Of a stretch of DNA of 64,000 bases, positions 44,761-57,737 are shown piece by piece; within the stretch, counting starts at the first letter, position 1; every line of letters starts with the position of its first letter. The stretch is taken from positions 37,904-101,903 of the forward strand of contig MNCI01003323.1 of NCBI GenBank assembly GCA_015680685.1, read 5' to 3'. The translations under genes were made by a program, and so were the position numbers. The DNA is from Gnetum montanum (Eukaryota; Streptophyta; Gnetopsida; Gnetales; Gnetaceae). The notes under the pieces are model-generated. The model ran no database searches. It was given only the letters and a program-made list of their open reading frames with translations, and was not told where the DNA came from.

Positions 44761-47550
44761 GGTGCTACAAACTTAGGATTGTATTCTTCTACTTAAGGGG
44801 ATACCTAACTTAGTTCATCGCACTGAGGAAGTTTTTATCATTGGTCATGGGCTTGTCACCCTAGTTGTGCTTTACTTCCTTCATTTTCCCCAGAATGCAA
44901 ACTTTAGCTTTAACTTATGGTTGTTGGGGATTTTTATCATTCTTTAAATTATGAGTTTTAGTATCCTCCTGTGGATTGTTGGTTGGAGCAAGTTGGGTAA
45001 AGGAGATCATGGGTATAGTTGATATGGAAGTGGGCTTTGATGGACCCACTTCCTTTCATGCCTCTATCTACTTATCACCCTTGTTGTTTGGATCTTTATT
45101 ATGCTTCTTCCTTTACTTGGTTGAGGCCTTCTAGTTATCAATTATTGGTTGTGAGGAAGAGGTAGTAGCATTAGGCACCATAGAGGGTCAGTATGTAGTT
45201 GGTTGGCCTACAGTTAGTTGGGTTGTGTTAGGGTGGGGTACCCTAATGATAAAAGGATTCCTTAGAGGCACTCATTATGGTACTCTTATGAAAAAGAGGG
45301 ATCTTAAGCTACTAGAAGCTAAAGAAGCCATTTCATCATAAAGGGTACTCAGATCACAAATGGTTCTCTTCAAGGTCTCTAGTATTCATCAATGTTGAAT
45401 GTTAAAATAACATAAGGGTTATCATTAGCATTCAATGGATATTTGTAAACCTGCATCAACTAATTTTGTGGCTAAACTAGATTGAAATCATCTAAGCCCA
45501 ACTCCCCCTATCTATCATCCTTTGCAGGTCATCCTTTAGCATAAGGCAGAAGTCTATGTCATGACCTATCAATTAGTGATAATGGTAGAAGAAATCTAGT
45601 TTGAAGTACCTAGGCCATTGTGGATCATCCTTTGTTGCTCAAGTGAGGTCCTTGGCAATTTCGCATAGTTGCTTGTGTTTCCTTTGAGTGGCTTTAGTCA
45701 TCTATTTGTATTGCATGCATCCACTCTTAAGCAATTGGTCTAGCAACTTGGATGCCTTTAGAGGTAAGGCAATGTACTTAAAATTATTCTTTCTTTCGAA
45801 GTTGGTTTTGATTACTGTCGATGCAATCTCTCTAAAGGTTGATTGTTGGTCATTATAGTCATTAGAGGGTACCTTAGGTGGGTTAGCTCTTGGCCCTTGG
45901 TTTGTGAGCTTTTCCTTCTTAGTCATAGTTGCTATGGTCATGTTGTTTTGTATGTTCTTCTCTTTGTCTCTCTGTGTATGTTGATTTTTATTTGCTGCAT
46001 AGGCCAGATCATGACTAGCCTTTGCAACATCCTCTATATTCTTAGTTTGAGAAAATGGTTGGCTGAGGGATTGTAGGTCAAGGTAGTAGAGCTTGAACTT
46101 GATAAAGTCATTTACCACATCCTTGAATATGGCTAAAAGTTGGGACTTGGTGATGGGTTCTGGTATTTCATTCAACGGTCCACTCCACCATGGGATGTAC
46201 TTCTATTCAGGTTCTAGGGATCCCTACTTGACCTTCATGAGCTAGTCAAGCATGGTGTTAGGATTTAAGTTATACTTAAAGTGGTTAACATACTAAGCTA
46301 TCAAGTCCTCTAAGTAGGATATGGATCCTCTAGGTAGTGTGCAATACCAATCAAGTTCTTTCCCTTTCAAGGACATAGGGAAAATCCTCATGATGGTATG
46401 AGGTCATGGTTGCAAGAGTAAGAACTTGGATCAAAAGGTAATAACATGAGAATTAGGATCACCCTCTTTGTTATATTTGCTAAATTGGGGAATAGGGACA
46501 CCAAGAGGAAGTATCAAGGGTGGAACCACTAAAATTATGGGATCATCCTAGTAAAAGTCCATAACCTTGACAGTTTGTAAAGTAGAGACTTTAAGCCTCT
46601 TCAACTCCTCCATCAGGTCTTGGATCTGGAAGGCTTGATCTAGGTCTTATGATGGCCCTGTTGGCTATGAAGCTTGATCATATGATCATGGTATTTGTTG
46701 TAAAACTTGTGGCCTTGCTATGGATTGTAGGACAGAAGGGAGTGGTGGCAGTATGGTCATAGCTTGTGGGCCAAACACTAAGAAGGATGTTTGTGCTGGT
46801 ACTTGAGGCACAAATGGGATGAAGGGGGTCCCATGGTGGGTCCCACATGGCTAGTCCATGAGCTAATAGTAGTAGCTACCATAATCATTGCTCAAACTAA
46901 CCTAGGTTAGGTAGTAAGCGGCATGGAGAAGTGAAAGGTGGTCGGTTGCAACATTGATTGTGCTTAGTGTGGAGCAATGGCTGGCATAGGCCTAAACATG
47001 GTAGGGTATGATGGGATAAAGGTGGTGGGATGTATCTAGAGGAAGAGACAAAGGAGGTAGAGGTGGGCACCATGGCCTTAGGGATCCTTTGTTAAGAAAT
47101 TTCCCTAAGGTTTTTTAGTGTAGGCTCCATCTCGAATTCATTGTCCTCCTCTAGTTTCCCCTTGAAGGTAGCTTTCTAATTGTCCTCATCAACCTTAATG
47201 AGAAGGGCTAAGAAACTAGAGTAGATGTCATTAAGGGGTATTTGGTCATGGGGGGAGGAAATATACTCCTTTCCATCATAATGGATGAGCTCAAATTCCC
47301 TCTTAGGCTTTGCTTCCACTCATGGGATTAGCATGCCAACCTAGATCTTAGTGTAAATGAAGTTATAATGATCTTCATTTATTACTACAAAACCAAAAAT
47401 TTGTCTTCTGAGTCTAAGAGATTTCCTACATTCTATAATGCTAAGGTCTTTTTGGTCATAAACGCTCATGTGTTGTTGATCTAACCCATTGTGAGTGTAG
47501 TTATAAGACAACTTGGTCAATTGTGGGAGAGACATGGCTATATTGTTGAA
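44761..47550 (-). pseudogene. gag polyprotein, element F
   Basis: Minus strand. The N-terminal block YNFIYTKI with REFELIHYDGKEYISS (about 47390-47270) matches gag B. A degenerate Pro/Ser/Thr-rich middle follows (47050-46600). Next come a gag domain near 46400-46200 and an open 157-codon stretch (46175-45702) reading VNDFIKFKLYYLDLQSLSQP, the counterpart of VNDFIKSKLYYLKARTLSQ in B. The remainder to 44761 is broken. It is the same non-autonomous gag-protease type as element B, in the opposite orientation. Confidence 0.75.
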
Positions 47551-47799
47551 AATGGCTTAAAATAGGAAAAATAGAAGTAAATCCCAATAAGTAAAATTTA
47601 AAAATGATTAGAGGGAAAAAATAGCTTAAAATGTAGCACTTTCTATAATTATAAAGTGGGGGTTAGCTAGATTTACCCCTTTACAAAAAATAAAAAGCTA
47701 TGAAAGATAGTAATAAGCCTCACCCACGTTGGCCTCCCAACTACCTCTACACTAGGTATGGTAGGGAGAAAAGAAGGGGGATGAGATGATGAAAATCTT

Positions 47800-49830
47800 A
47801 CACCTTCTAATACAATGTTGATGGGGATNATCAATTTTCTCAACTATGAAAGATGGGGTGAAGCTAACTTCCAAAAGTTTGATGGTTTTTGGAAGGGTTG
47901 CACCACCCACTTTAGAAACTAGAAAAAATTAGTAGCAAGAAAGAAAAAGGAGGGGAAAGGTTTCAACACTACCTTTGGGCTAACAAATTAATAGCAACTA
48001 TTGTGAAAAGTCACCACCCAACTTCTTGTAACTTCTACATTGCAGTTTTGGTCATAGAGGGGGAAGGGGCAGCATTGATTTGAAATTTTTTGGCTACAAA
48101 AATTAGAAAAAGGCTTTCAACTTGCAATGTTGACTATGGGGAAGATAGATATCATCATAGAAATGAGGCAAAGGCCATCTTTCTAGTTCTAAGAAAATTG
48201 TTATGATTAAAAAACTCAATCACTAGAAAATTGATGGATTGGACATAATAGCCTCAACCCTAAATTCCCAAAGCCTCCAAAAAAAATGAGATTTGAGGTA
48301 CCCTGAACTATCTGGCAAATCATCTAGGGACTTACAAAATGCAAAACGAATGATGCAAATAGTGAAAATTAAAGATCTGGAAATCAAAAGAAAAATGTAT
48401 TACACAAACTAAAATTTTGAAAATTTATTTAAAGAAATAAAGAATGAGTTCAAGGATGTGTACAAGTGTTACCCTTGAGAGAGTAGAAGGGGGTTCACTA
48501 GGGCAAGAATTTAGAGCCCATTAAAGTTGCTGTAATCTACTTCACACTCCAAATTCTTAGCCACTCTGATATTTTTGAATCCCCTTTACTACAAACTGTA
48601 GATCTACAATTTGGGTTATTGCTGGGGGTGAGAAAAGTGAGAAATTTGGCTGCTAAATTGCTCAACACTAGGGTTTAGGAGTCCCAGAAATGCAACGTTG
48701 ACACCAAAAGTTCACAAGCCTCAAAGCTATAATGTTTTCATGCTAAGAGAATGCAAACATAGGTCTTAAGTGCTTAAAAATGCCCCAAGTGTGGAATTGT
48801 GAAAAATTGTGAGAACCAAAAATTACTCAGTTGTGAAAAATCATGGAACCTATAAATGGTATTTTGGACTAGTTTTTATAGATTTTAGATCATGAATGGT
48901 ATTGAAAATGGTTGTAATTTGACTGTAGTTTGGCTACAAATTGGCTATAATTTTTCTACAAATTTTCACCTCATATAGGTGAGATGGGTGTCCAAATTTG
49001 AGATTACCATATATAGTATGTGCCTTCCCCATATGGCTATTCCATTTACTATAAATAGTAATAGGAACACACCTTCTACACTAGAGATGAATCTTTCACA
49101 TTAAGCCTTCTGCCATCCTTGCTAAAGTGGCTAGTCAATAGTGGAGTGCATAGAGTGTTGAAATCTAGCTTTTGTGGCTTCCACACTAGGGACATGAAAT
49201 TTTCACACTAGAGGTGGAGCCTCCACACTGGGGAAAACTTCCATGTTGAGGGGGGAAGGTTTCAAAGCTATGCATGTAGTCTTCATACTAGGGGGTGGGG
49301 GTGGGGGAGAAGTTTCAATGCTGAAGGGGAAACCCTCATCCCTTTACACTAAAGGTAGGTGAGATTTACCTCCCTGTAGATGTTTCCAATGTAGAAAAGT
49401 GTATACCCCCATAAAACCCATCAAATTGCTATTTTTGGCATTCCAAAAGGTAATTTTGACCCCCCAAGCCCAAATATAGATACTAGGTCACCTTTTTCAC
49501 TTGGGGAATAAGGTTTTGAGCACTTATGGGGTATTTTGCAACCCCAGAAGTATGGAATATGTGAAATTTCCCCTTATGGATTACAATCTTCATATTTACA
49601 ATGAAGTTTTACCTCTAATTTCATGGGGTGAAGGCTACATGATTAAAATTGCCTATTGTTGGCACATTTGGCCATTTCATGGAATAGTTGGACTACCATA
49701 TCTAAAATTGGAATAACAAGTGTTTGAGAATTTAAAAGTAAAACATATAGCTTAAAAGTTATGGGTTGATGAGTGTTTTGGAGCTATTCTCTGTTAAATA
49801 AAATGCTGTTGAGGCCTTCTTGGGATATGA
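47800..49830 (-). mobile_element. Probable 5' LTR and leader of element F
   Basis: The position fits a 5' LTR upstream (minus) of gag F. A possible diverged PBS is TATTAGAAGGTG (minus, about 47800-47816), and a TATA-like TCTATAAAAAC (minus) lies near 48877. Repeated CACACTAG/AACACTAG plus G-run motifs cover 49070-49360, where the U3 cluster would be. No second LTR copy was found and neither terminus is certain, so boundaries are approximate. Confidence 0.4.
47829..47829. other. Undetermined base (N)
   Basis: Single N in the reference. Confidence 1.
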
Positions 49831-50685
49831 AATTAAAGTGCCAAATTATCCCTTTAGCAAACAAGAATTATATTATTCACCCGAGCAAGCAAGAAGAGAG
49901 CGATCGATTTCTTTGTGTAGGACCGAGGGTTTGAGTAAGGAAAATAATGCAGGATGACTTCGTTCATAGAGCAGGTGACTTCGGAGCAAATGGACCTGAC
50001 TCAAATTCAAAGTGGAAAGAAATGACCAGCAATGAAATACTTAGCGTTGCTTATTCTTGGAATAGGACTGATACGACAAATGGCAGTTCTGCCACTGATC
50101 ATTCTAAGTCCGTCCGGCTTCACCAGCGAACTGCATAAAAAAGAAAGCAAAATCCAACATTATTTCTCAGTAGATTTCAAGAACATAATAATGGATACCA
50201 TAAATTAGATTTGCAGACAAGATGGTAGCGAATTTAATTCAAACAGAAAAATCGTCAGGGGAGTGTAGGAAACCCATTCCAAAGTTGAAGTTTCTTACTG
50301 AAATTTATTTTTATTAATGACGGTAGAAAGACTACAATCCGTATCTCAAAAATTTGTGTTTACTGAACATCTATTTTTTGAAATCCATAGAGAAGGGGTA
50401 TGTGCATGGTTTTGAGGTGCTGCCGCTAGAGCTGCTATTCGTAAATTTGGTGCTACGGTGGCCGTGTATGTCAGAACATTGATGTTGTACTTAACCACAT
50501 ATCGCTCGGCCTTGCCCAGTTCAAGCAAACGAAATAAGGGAAAATTCTCACGAAAGGAAAATGAACGCAGAGTTGTATCCATCTTTGCTGCATTCTGACT
50601 TGGATACTAAAATCTAAAATGATACAGGAGCACCAGTCGCAACCAAAACCAGTATTTCCTTCCGACTGAAACCAGAATCACACTC
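49831..50685. other. Unassigned, less AT-rich block left of channel fragment
   Basis: Base composition and complexity differ from the transposon-derived flanks. A 63-codon ORF (49947-50138, +) and a 78-codon ORF (50346-50582, -) occur, but neither resembles a protein I know. It may be part of the same captured or ancestral gene region as the channel fragment at 50686. Confidence 0.4.
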
Positions 50686-51020
50686 TTGTCCTTCTGCAAC
50701 AATCTATGCCAACAAGACCATTTCATCGACACACTGAGTAGGTGGTTTAAACTAATGCTATTTACAAAAGACACTTGCATAATACGCGAGGGTGATATGA
50801 TAATCGGGGGCCACATATACAGCATAATGGCCAATGGCGGATGCACTGGCTTCTTCGATCACGCCTTGCTCAAGCAGCGTGACTTCTGCCATGTGGAGCC
50901 ACCCGCCTGGGTCTTGGATCCGCACGTAGGGGCCAATCTGATGACGCCACTATGCACTATCCCGAAAATGATGTGCCTACGCACCTTGTTTGAAAATGGC
51001 GGTCATTGCACCAGTAACCA
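50686..51020 (+). pseudogene. Cyclic-nucleotide-gated channel fragment (CNBD)
   Basis: The frame reads FTKDTCIIREGD, then NGGCTGFFDHALLKQRDF and WVLDPHVGANL. This matches the cyclic-nucleotide-binding domain of plant CNGC channels, where the order is a (F/Y)T-x3-x-I(V)REGD strand, an NGG-(R)TGFF motif and a GDFCGEELLTWALDP-type phosphate-binding cassette. Here the cassette's G-x-E is altered (DFCHVEPPAW). A DHFIDTL segment upstream fits the preceding helix. No channel pore or N-terminus was found nearby, and the frame decays after 51020. It is a gene fragment, either captured by a transposon or left from a decayed host gene. Confidence 0.75.
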
Positions 51021-51620
51021 CCAGAAAGGCCCGCGTTATTGATCCATTCTTGTTTTCTGCTTTCTTGGATATTTCCATAACAGACATATTTTATATACGG
51101 CAAGCAAGAAATTTAGATTCGAGATATCGGTATGAGACGGGTTACAGAAACAAAAAGAGGTCAGGGTTGGTGTTGTATGTTAACTCTGACAACATGGCTG
51201 TATCCAGCAAACCGCAATTGCAAGAGTCAGCACCGGGAACAGGTTAGAGCATGTTTCAGTTCTTACAAGTTTTTTGCAGAGATAAGAAAAAGGAAAATGA
51301 ACCAGCCAATTATGCCCGCTGTTCTTGGAACTGTTACTGATTATCCATGCAATTTACTAGTACAGGGAAGATGAAGAAGATTTATTTTTAGCCATTGACT
51401 CTAAAGACCATATGCCGCTTTCACCCACATTTACACCAAGGTGTATGTAAAATTATCTTATTACTACCACTTGTTTATAACTTTACGAAAGCATCGGTGG
51501 TTAAAATATTTAACAATATATATATATAAATATATATAATAACAATTAAATAAAGCTCCAACAGTATGAAGACCTTAGCTTTAATTTTTAATTTTTAAAA
51601 TGTGTAAAGACACATGCTAA
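51021..51620. other. Unassigned flank of channel fragment
   Basis: Short ORFs only; an AT microsatellite-like stretch at 51519-51540. No recognisable feature. Confidence 0.45.
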
Positions 51621-53025
51621 TGTTAGCATGATTTTCTCCTAACTTCCCAACTTCCTAACTTGTTGGGCAAGTAATACTTCCTAACTTGTTGGGCAAGTTA
51701 CTTGGGAGAGAAGTTAGCTAAGATATTTTAAAATATGTAACTACCTTTTGAACCCTATAAAAAGGCTTTAGAGGTAAGAATAAGGGAGTCTCATTTTTGG
51801 ATCACACACTTGAACACACACTTGGGGACACTGGACAACACTTGGAGCTCTCACTTGGAGACACACTTTGGCTCTTGGGAAGAGCATTTGTAAAAGACAT
51901 TGTGAAAGATTGCTTGTAAGATGGCTTGCTAAAGAAAAGATTTCAGCCTCTTTGTCATAGTCCTGTGAGTTATGTTTTTATTTTTATTTTGTTTAAATTG
52001 TTTAGCTAGTGGTTTAGATAGTATCATCCTTGGCAAGTAATTTTGGGATTTTTAGATTGCTCTTATTGTTCTTGTTGCATAATTGAAAATTTCTACTAAA
52101 ATTTTTCCATAGAAGCGCTTGTGTTTGGAAGCCTTACGAGCATTTTAGTAGTGAATTTGGTTATTGTGCAATGTATAAGAACTGCTATTGAGATCGTTGT
52201 AAGAGAGCCTCTACTTGTAGTCATGCCGTTGAACGATTCAATAGTCAAGAGGGTTCAGAAAATCTTTGGTATTTTGATGTGACCAGAATAGCTTATTTTT
52301 ATCTTTAAATTGAATCTCCGTGGTATTTCAATCATAAATTATCAAGTCTTTTGAAGGTTTTTTTGAATGCAATTTTTGACATCCATTATCTAGCCAAAAT
52401 GGAGTCTTGTACGTGATAGTTTATGCAGCAATTTTTTGGTAGCATAGTAGGATTGTCTTGAAGAAATTGCTTATTTGAGCCTTGGAAGTTTGAACAATTC
52501 ATAGTTATTGAATTTGGGATAGCTTTATTACAAAGTGTTTACTCGTATCATTTTACCTTGTTTAAATATTTGAGGTCTTAACACAAATCTACTTTCTTTC
52601 CTTTCTATTTCCATTGAATCTTGCTCTATTTCTAGTTTTCTTATGGAACCATTTATTTCTCTGGGGAAAATTAGAAGTAGATTCACGGAGTTGTGCTCAA
52701 ATTTTTTTACAAAATTTTATTTGTTACAAGTAGGTATTATAAGGATCGAGTAGACTAGGAAATTGAACAAAATAAGGACTCTCGACAACTCACAGTACTT
52801 GGCAAAGTTGGCTGAATCTCTTATTGATAAGTCATTTGTAGTTTACACACAACACAATCATTTCATTTTTCACAACCACACACTGCAATACAACACACAC
52901 ATACTCACATTAACTACTGATTCTATTTATAGGTATCTGGGCCTTGGTGTTGCCAGAGACCAGTAAGCACCTAAATCCTGTTCGAGGACACTCGTTGGCG
53001 GTCGCGTCCCAAACGGTTGCCAACA
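51621..53025 (+). mobile_element. LTR D1 (separate family, TGTT...AACA)
   Basis: It starts TGTTAGCATGATTTTC and ends GGTTGCCAACA, about 1405 bp, with a TATA box CCCTATAAAAAGG near 51756. It is repeated in inverted orientation at 62750-64000 (D2). The TGTT/AACA termini suit many Copia LTRs, but no internal region is present, so superfamily is unproven. The right end abuts RNase H codons of a gypsy remnant. Flanking pentamers GCTAA and CCTAT do not match. Confidence 0.75.
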
Positions 53026-53029
53026 CCTA

Positions 53030-53720
53030 TAACATGAAAATTTATGTGATTTTTTAATGGCTCTAAGTATGTTACCTTTGCAAATGTGTTCACTTGGCTC
53101 CTAAAGAGGTAGTGTCTCCACTTCTTCAATGAGAAGACTAGAGCTAGGAAATACTTCTTTACTTCGGTGTATAGGCTCTGATAGGCAATCAATGCATGAC
53201 TTAGGTAGTATATATGTAATTACACTCCATATCTCATTTTTGATGGATTAAAGAGGCCATAGATATATTAGAGATAGCAAGGTATATATAAAAAGGTTTA
53301 TCCTTTTGTAGGGAATAGACCATGGATAATTGTGCCAACTTTTGCTTATGGTCTTCAAATGCTTCTTAGCATTGAGCCATCCACTCATAGTGAACTGCTT
53401 TCTTGAGCAACTATTGAATGAATTATAACTTATCTCTAAGCTTGGCAATGAACCTACAAATAAATTGTAATCTACCTTGTACTCCCCAAAGCTCCTTAAG
53501 ATTAGTTGGTGCTACCAAGTTGGCTATGACATTAACCTTATCAAGATCAACACATATTCTTGATTTAGATGCTACAAAGCTAAGAATATTACTAGTTTTA
53601 ATACTAAAGACATGCTTCTTGGGATTAGTTCTAAACCCATACTTGATACATCATAAGCAACTAATTTTCTTCCAAGTGTCCATACTCTAATCCTGCATAT
53701 CAACCATAAGCACATTAAGT
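53030..53720 (-). pseudogene. gypsy RT-RNase H remnant
   Basis: Minus strand: TNPKKHVF (about 53610) and LKELWGVQGRLQFICRFIAK (about 53480) are the RT thumb region. KPFYIYLAISNISMASLI (about 53310) and LYTEVKKYFLALVFSLKKW (about 53150) are RNase H. The order matches E1 and E3. It is truncated on the right at about 53720 and by LTR D1 on the left. Confidence 0.8.
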
Positions 53721-53789
53721 GACACTTGGATGATGAAATGAGTAAATAATGCCAAAATAATGTAAAATACTTCAATAATAATGCATGGG

Positions 53790-54500
53790 TAAGCCAAAAC
53801 ACATTGCATCGATGGCTAAACAAGGTTTAAACAAGGTCGCTAAGATTACAAGAGGTAGGTGAAACAAATGAGATGAAACGAAGGACAAACAAGGTCACGT
53901 GAAGGCCAAATGATGGTCACACTCCATTCAACGATGTAGTTTAAGAGAAAAACATGGTCAATAGAGGCCATGTAAAGGGATTTAAGATATATAAGATGCA
54001 TTGAAGGCTAAAGAGCATGAAATGAGACTAAACAAGGGCTAAATGATGATCAACTATGATCAAGTGATGACCAAATGATGGTCAAGCCCCATAAAATTAT
54101 GTCAAACAAGGCCAATCCTAGTCAACTAGGGTCATAAAAGAGAAGGCCAACCAAATAAGATAAACCAAAGGCTAACTAGTATGAAATAAATTAAATGAAG
54201 TCAAATGATGGAAAACCCTATTAAATGGCATAGAACGAGGTCAATCAAGATCATACCAAGGTGAAACAACATGGAATGATGTTAATTCATGTTAATCAAG
54301 GTCAAATGGGATAAGTGATAGAAAAATTTGATGGGATAAAGACCAAATGATGCTAAAATGATATAAATTAAACCAAATAACACCAAATCATCAATCAATA
54401 AAGGCCAACAATGCTTAACAAGGTCAAAATAAGTCAAAACACCATGTAACAAGGCCAAATAAGTCAAGGTGGAAAACATGTGATAAAAGATGGTCAATAC
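53790..54500. repeat. Imperfect repeats with AAACAAGGTC and CAAATGATGG motifs
   Basis: AACAAGG(T/C)C occurs at least eight times, and CAAATGATGG at 53907, 54072 and 54202 with similar flanks. The unit length drifts (about 100-165 bp). Family unknown. Confidence 0.6.
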
Positions 54501-54519
54501 TAGTAAATCAGAGTTAGAT

Positions 54520-55873
54520 TTTTCTAGTTTTAGGCCTTAGTGGGCCATAGTAGAAGGCTACAAGATTGACAGGTGAGTTTGGGTGCTTAAGGAGGTTGTT
54601 TTGAGGCTATCCGAGGTAAAAAATGAGGCTATTCTATGCATCCACACTAGCTAGCATGGGTGGGATGAGCCCCAAGATGGATAGTGTGAAAATGTGATTC
54701 TTTGAGTTTATTATGATCAAATTTAGGGTCCTAATGGCTTGCATGATCATTGTAGTGAATCAAGGATGAATATTTATTAATTTTGATGTCAATTTGATCC
54801 TTTGGAAGCCATAAATACAACTTGAAACTACCACCTATTCTAGGACTACGCTAAGCAACATGGCCCAAGTGTGGATGCATGAAAAAAATTGAGTTTATGA
54901 TATCCCAAGGTTGAAATTAATGTTCTATTAACATCCTAGGGTAGCACAAGATCATGAGGGTTGGAACTAGTGATTATGAAGTCAAATTATGCAACCAAAA
55001 ATGGATCTTGGGACCTTACCCCTAGAGCCATGGTGGATAGTGTATTTGGGGGTTTTGAGGTTGTATGCTACCACAGTTAAGTATTAAGGCCATTTGGAGG
55101 AGGTTATGCTTGTAAAACCTCTTTGGAAATCCAACTATGCTACAGCCATGTTGGCCAACATGGCTCTAGAATCCTTCGGCATAGTTACACTTGATTTTTG
55201 GTTCTTGGTGAGTTTTAGAGGTAAATTAACAAAGATTTCAAGCTCCCAGGGTGACTATTATTTATGGTCAATGTTTAGACTTGTAATTGTCAATGTTGAG
55301 GGTTGTTTAAGTCTTGGAATGATTATACCCCCTAGACTACATTGGCTAGCATAGTTCTAGTAGGGATGAGGGGGTATGATGATTTTTTACCATTTTCCAT
55401 CTAATTTCTAGGGTTTGGAAGTCTCTAGAGGCTTTGGCAAGGTTCAAGGGTTGAAACCAGTCATATTGAAGTCAAAATTTACAACCAAAAATGGATTTTG
55501 AAAATTTATCCCCTAGATCCATGCTAGTCAACATGGATAAGTTAGATTTGAGATTTCTATGGTTAACATAAAATCAAATCATAGTTGGTTGAAAATTTTT
55601 AAGGTTCTAGGCTTTCATAGTCTAGCTCTATGTCATTTTGAGCATTGGTGTGTGGGTAAAACTAGTCAAAAACTTCAACCACGCTAGAGCCACACTAGTT
55701 ACCATGGCTTTGGCCCTCCTCAGCATGGGTGCACTTGGGTTTTGGCTTTTGATTGGTTCTAGTGTTAAATCAACCAAGTTCTTGGATTCTTGAGGTGTCT
55801 AGTGTCAATGGCCAAGGTTTTGGCTTAAAATTGTCAATTTTGAATACATGTTTAGCTAATTATATGACCATCC
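54520..55873. repeat. Diverged duplicated block with palindromic centre
   Basis: Blocks at about 54970-55165 and 55468-55710 correspond (GAAGTCAAA...ACAACCAAAAATGGAT, then CCCCTAGA-CCATG), with a spacing near 500-545 bp. A perfect 22-bp palindrome centred CATGTTGGCCAACATG lies at 55144-55165, with degenerate relatives near 54641, 55528 and 55690. This resembles the U3 palindrome clusters of the LTRs here and may be an unrecognised LTR. Confidence 0.5.
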
Positions 55874-57562
55874 TGTAGTGACCAAAATCGTTGGTGGCTG
55901 GAAAACACCGAGAGGTCTTCTGTCATGACAGTCTTAACTTCGGATCCACGCGAGGGTTGTGCTGAATAAAATGGAAACGGGGCACCCTAAATGATCTGGT
56001 CAATCAGACAGGGACTTAGTCAGTGTTAATATAGCCTTTTGCAAATGGATAAATTGAAAACAAGACTTGCAACATAGAATAATCTTTAAATGTAAAAGGG
56101 ACAGAAAATGATGTAAAATGCAATGATAAGCAAGAAAACAAAGTAGAATGTAGTTAGAAAAATGCACCGCTTCAAGAATGTGACTTAACTCTATCAAGGT
56201 GGATACAATTGGTTACACAGTGCTGAGGGGCACAGGGATCCCAAGAGTAACCAAGACGTTTAGAGTAAGACAACTATATACTTAAATGCGGACTTGAGAG
56301 TGAACAATGCAAAATGCTATGAGGATAGCAGGAAAGAGCAGAACAAAATGCCAAACGAGAGTGTTAACTGTTTACAATTCTTAGGAATACAATGCTAACT
56401 TTTTGCTTGCTTGCTAACCAATTTACCCGCCAGCCATCTGACCCACCCAAAAAATAACCTTTTGAGCATCGCTCATTAGGGTATTTATGATGCCAAGGGC
56501 ACGCAAAAGATGTAGTTTGGACACCACGTGTCCTGGGCCCGTATTGACTTATCTGTGCTGCCTAGACGTGCATGACCATTGGACATGTGTGACCATTGGA
56601 CGAGCCTGCCATGCTGTAATTGCAAACCTGCCATGCTGTAATTATGCCATCAGAGCTTGGAGACGTGTGCCAATGATGCAATTAGGTGAAGTGCATTGAT
56701 GTGGTGTAACTATCTACTATGCCATGCCATGCTTTGTAGCGTAGCATGTGGGCGTAGCGTAGCAACTTGCTAGTCCATGCTACACTATGCAACGTAGCAT
56801 AGCGTGGCCATCAGTTTGAAGTAAAAACTTATGTTGCATCCTGCTACATGTGCTAGAAACCTTTGAAGTGTGTTGACTATTTATTGCATATTTGCTAGCC
56901 TTAGTCGCAAAAATATTGACAATATGCAAAACCTTGTCTTTTGCGCTATGAAACTTGTGAACTTGCTGATCCTGCCTTTTGAGATGCCTTTCATTATTCT
57001 AGTAGAGTTTCTATGCTATGCTACGCTATGTAGCATAACATAGCATAGCAACCAACATAACCTACTTTTTTTTGCTAAGTTTGCCACTTTCTGGTGAAGG
57101 AGCCATTGCTGAAGAATTTGGGGTCGAGTGAAGCAACTGTTTTCAAAGGCTAGAGGTGCTAACTCAGTGCATTTGAAATCACTAAGTAAGCTGAGCCTTC
57201 CTATCTTACTCTCACTACGCTATGCTACACTGCGTAGCATAGCATCTTGTCTTGCAACAATTTATGGTTGACTGTTTGAACAACTATCTCCTGAAGCCTG
57301 CTACGCTATATAGCGTGGCGTAGCGTAGCAAACTCCTTGACTAGAAAACCTACGAAACTATTTTATGTATTCTGAGCACCGTCGACAACTCTCCACATCG
57401 TTTCTATGCAGGCTATCAGCTGGATGAATTATCCAGCTAGAAAATTTACCAAACTGTACAGCTTAAACTCAAAACATCCACTTCTTGCCGAAGTGTCATG
57501 ATGCCACCTGCATTACAAAGACCCAGTGAAGCAAGGATGCCTTGAAGATTTGAGATGTTTCA
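55874..57562 (-). mobile_element. 3' LTR of element E3, B/E lineage
   Basis: On the minus strand it starts TGAAACATCTC (57562) after a PPT and ends GGTCACTACA (55874), 1689 bp. The TATA-like ATAAATA is at 56483-56489 (minus). The terminal region (AAGTCCCTGTCTGATTGACC) matches the LTRs at 1894-3490 and 32500-33568. Confidence 0.87.
56700..57335 (-). repeat. Palindromic U3 cluster (CTACGC/GCGTAG)
   Basis: Clusters at about 56740-56810, 57010-57060, 57215-57245 and 57296-57333 contain CTACGCTA, TAGCGTAG and GCTATGCTACGC in inverted pairs, upstream (minus) of the TATA-like site. Confidence 0.8.
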
Positions 57563-57577
57563 TTGGCCCCTCTTTGT
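57563..57577 (-). promoter_or_regulatory. Polypurine tract, element E3
   Basis: Minus strand ACAAAGAGGGGCCAA directly before TGAAACA, as at 1879 and 38520. Confidence 0.9.
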
Positions 57578-57737
57578 TGATGTCTGTAGGATGGGCTCAA
57601 GAGACATCGATAAAGAATATGAAACACCACAGAAGATAAAATGCTAACATTGTTGTGCGTTGATTGTCAAGACGTCGCTTAGCTGTGCTTGAGAGTGTTG
57701 CATTGGTTTTTTGCCAGGGGGGGGGGGGGAAAGGGCT

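Noticed and set aside
50346-50582. Minus-strand 78-codon ORF near the channel fragment
   Set aside because: No recognisable motif; the opposite strand is also open, so strand and reality are undecided.
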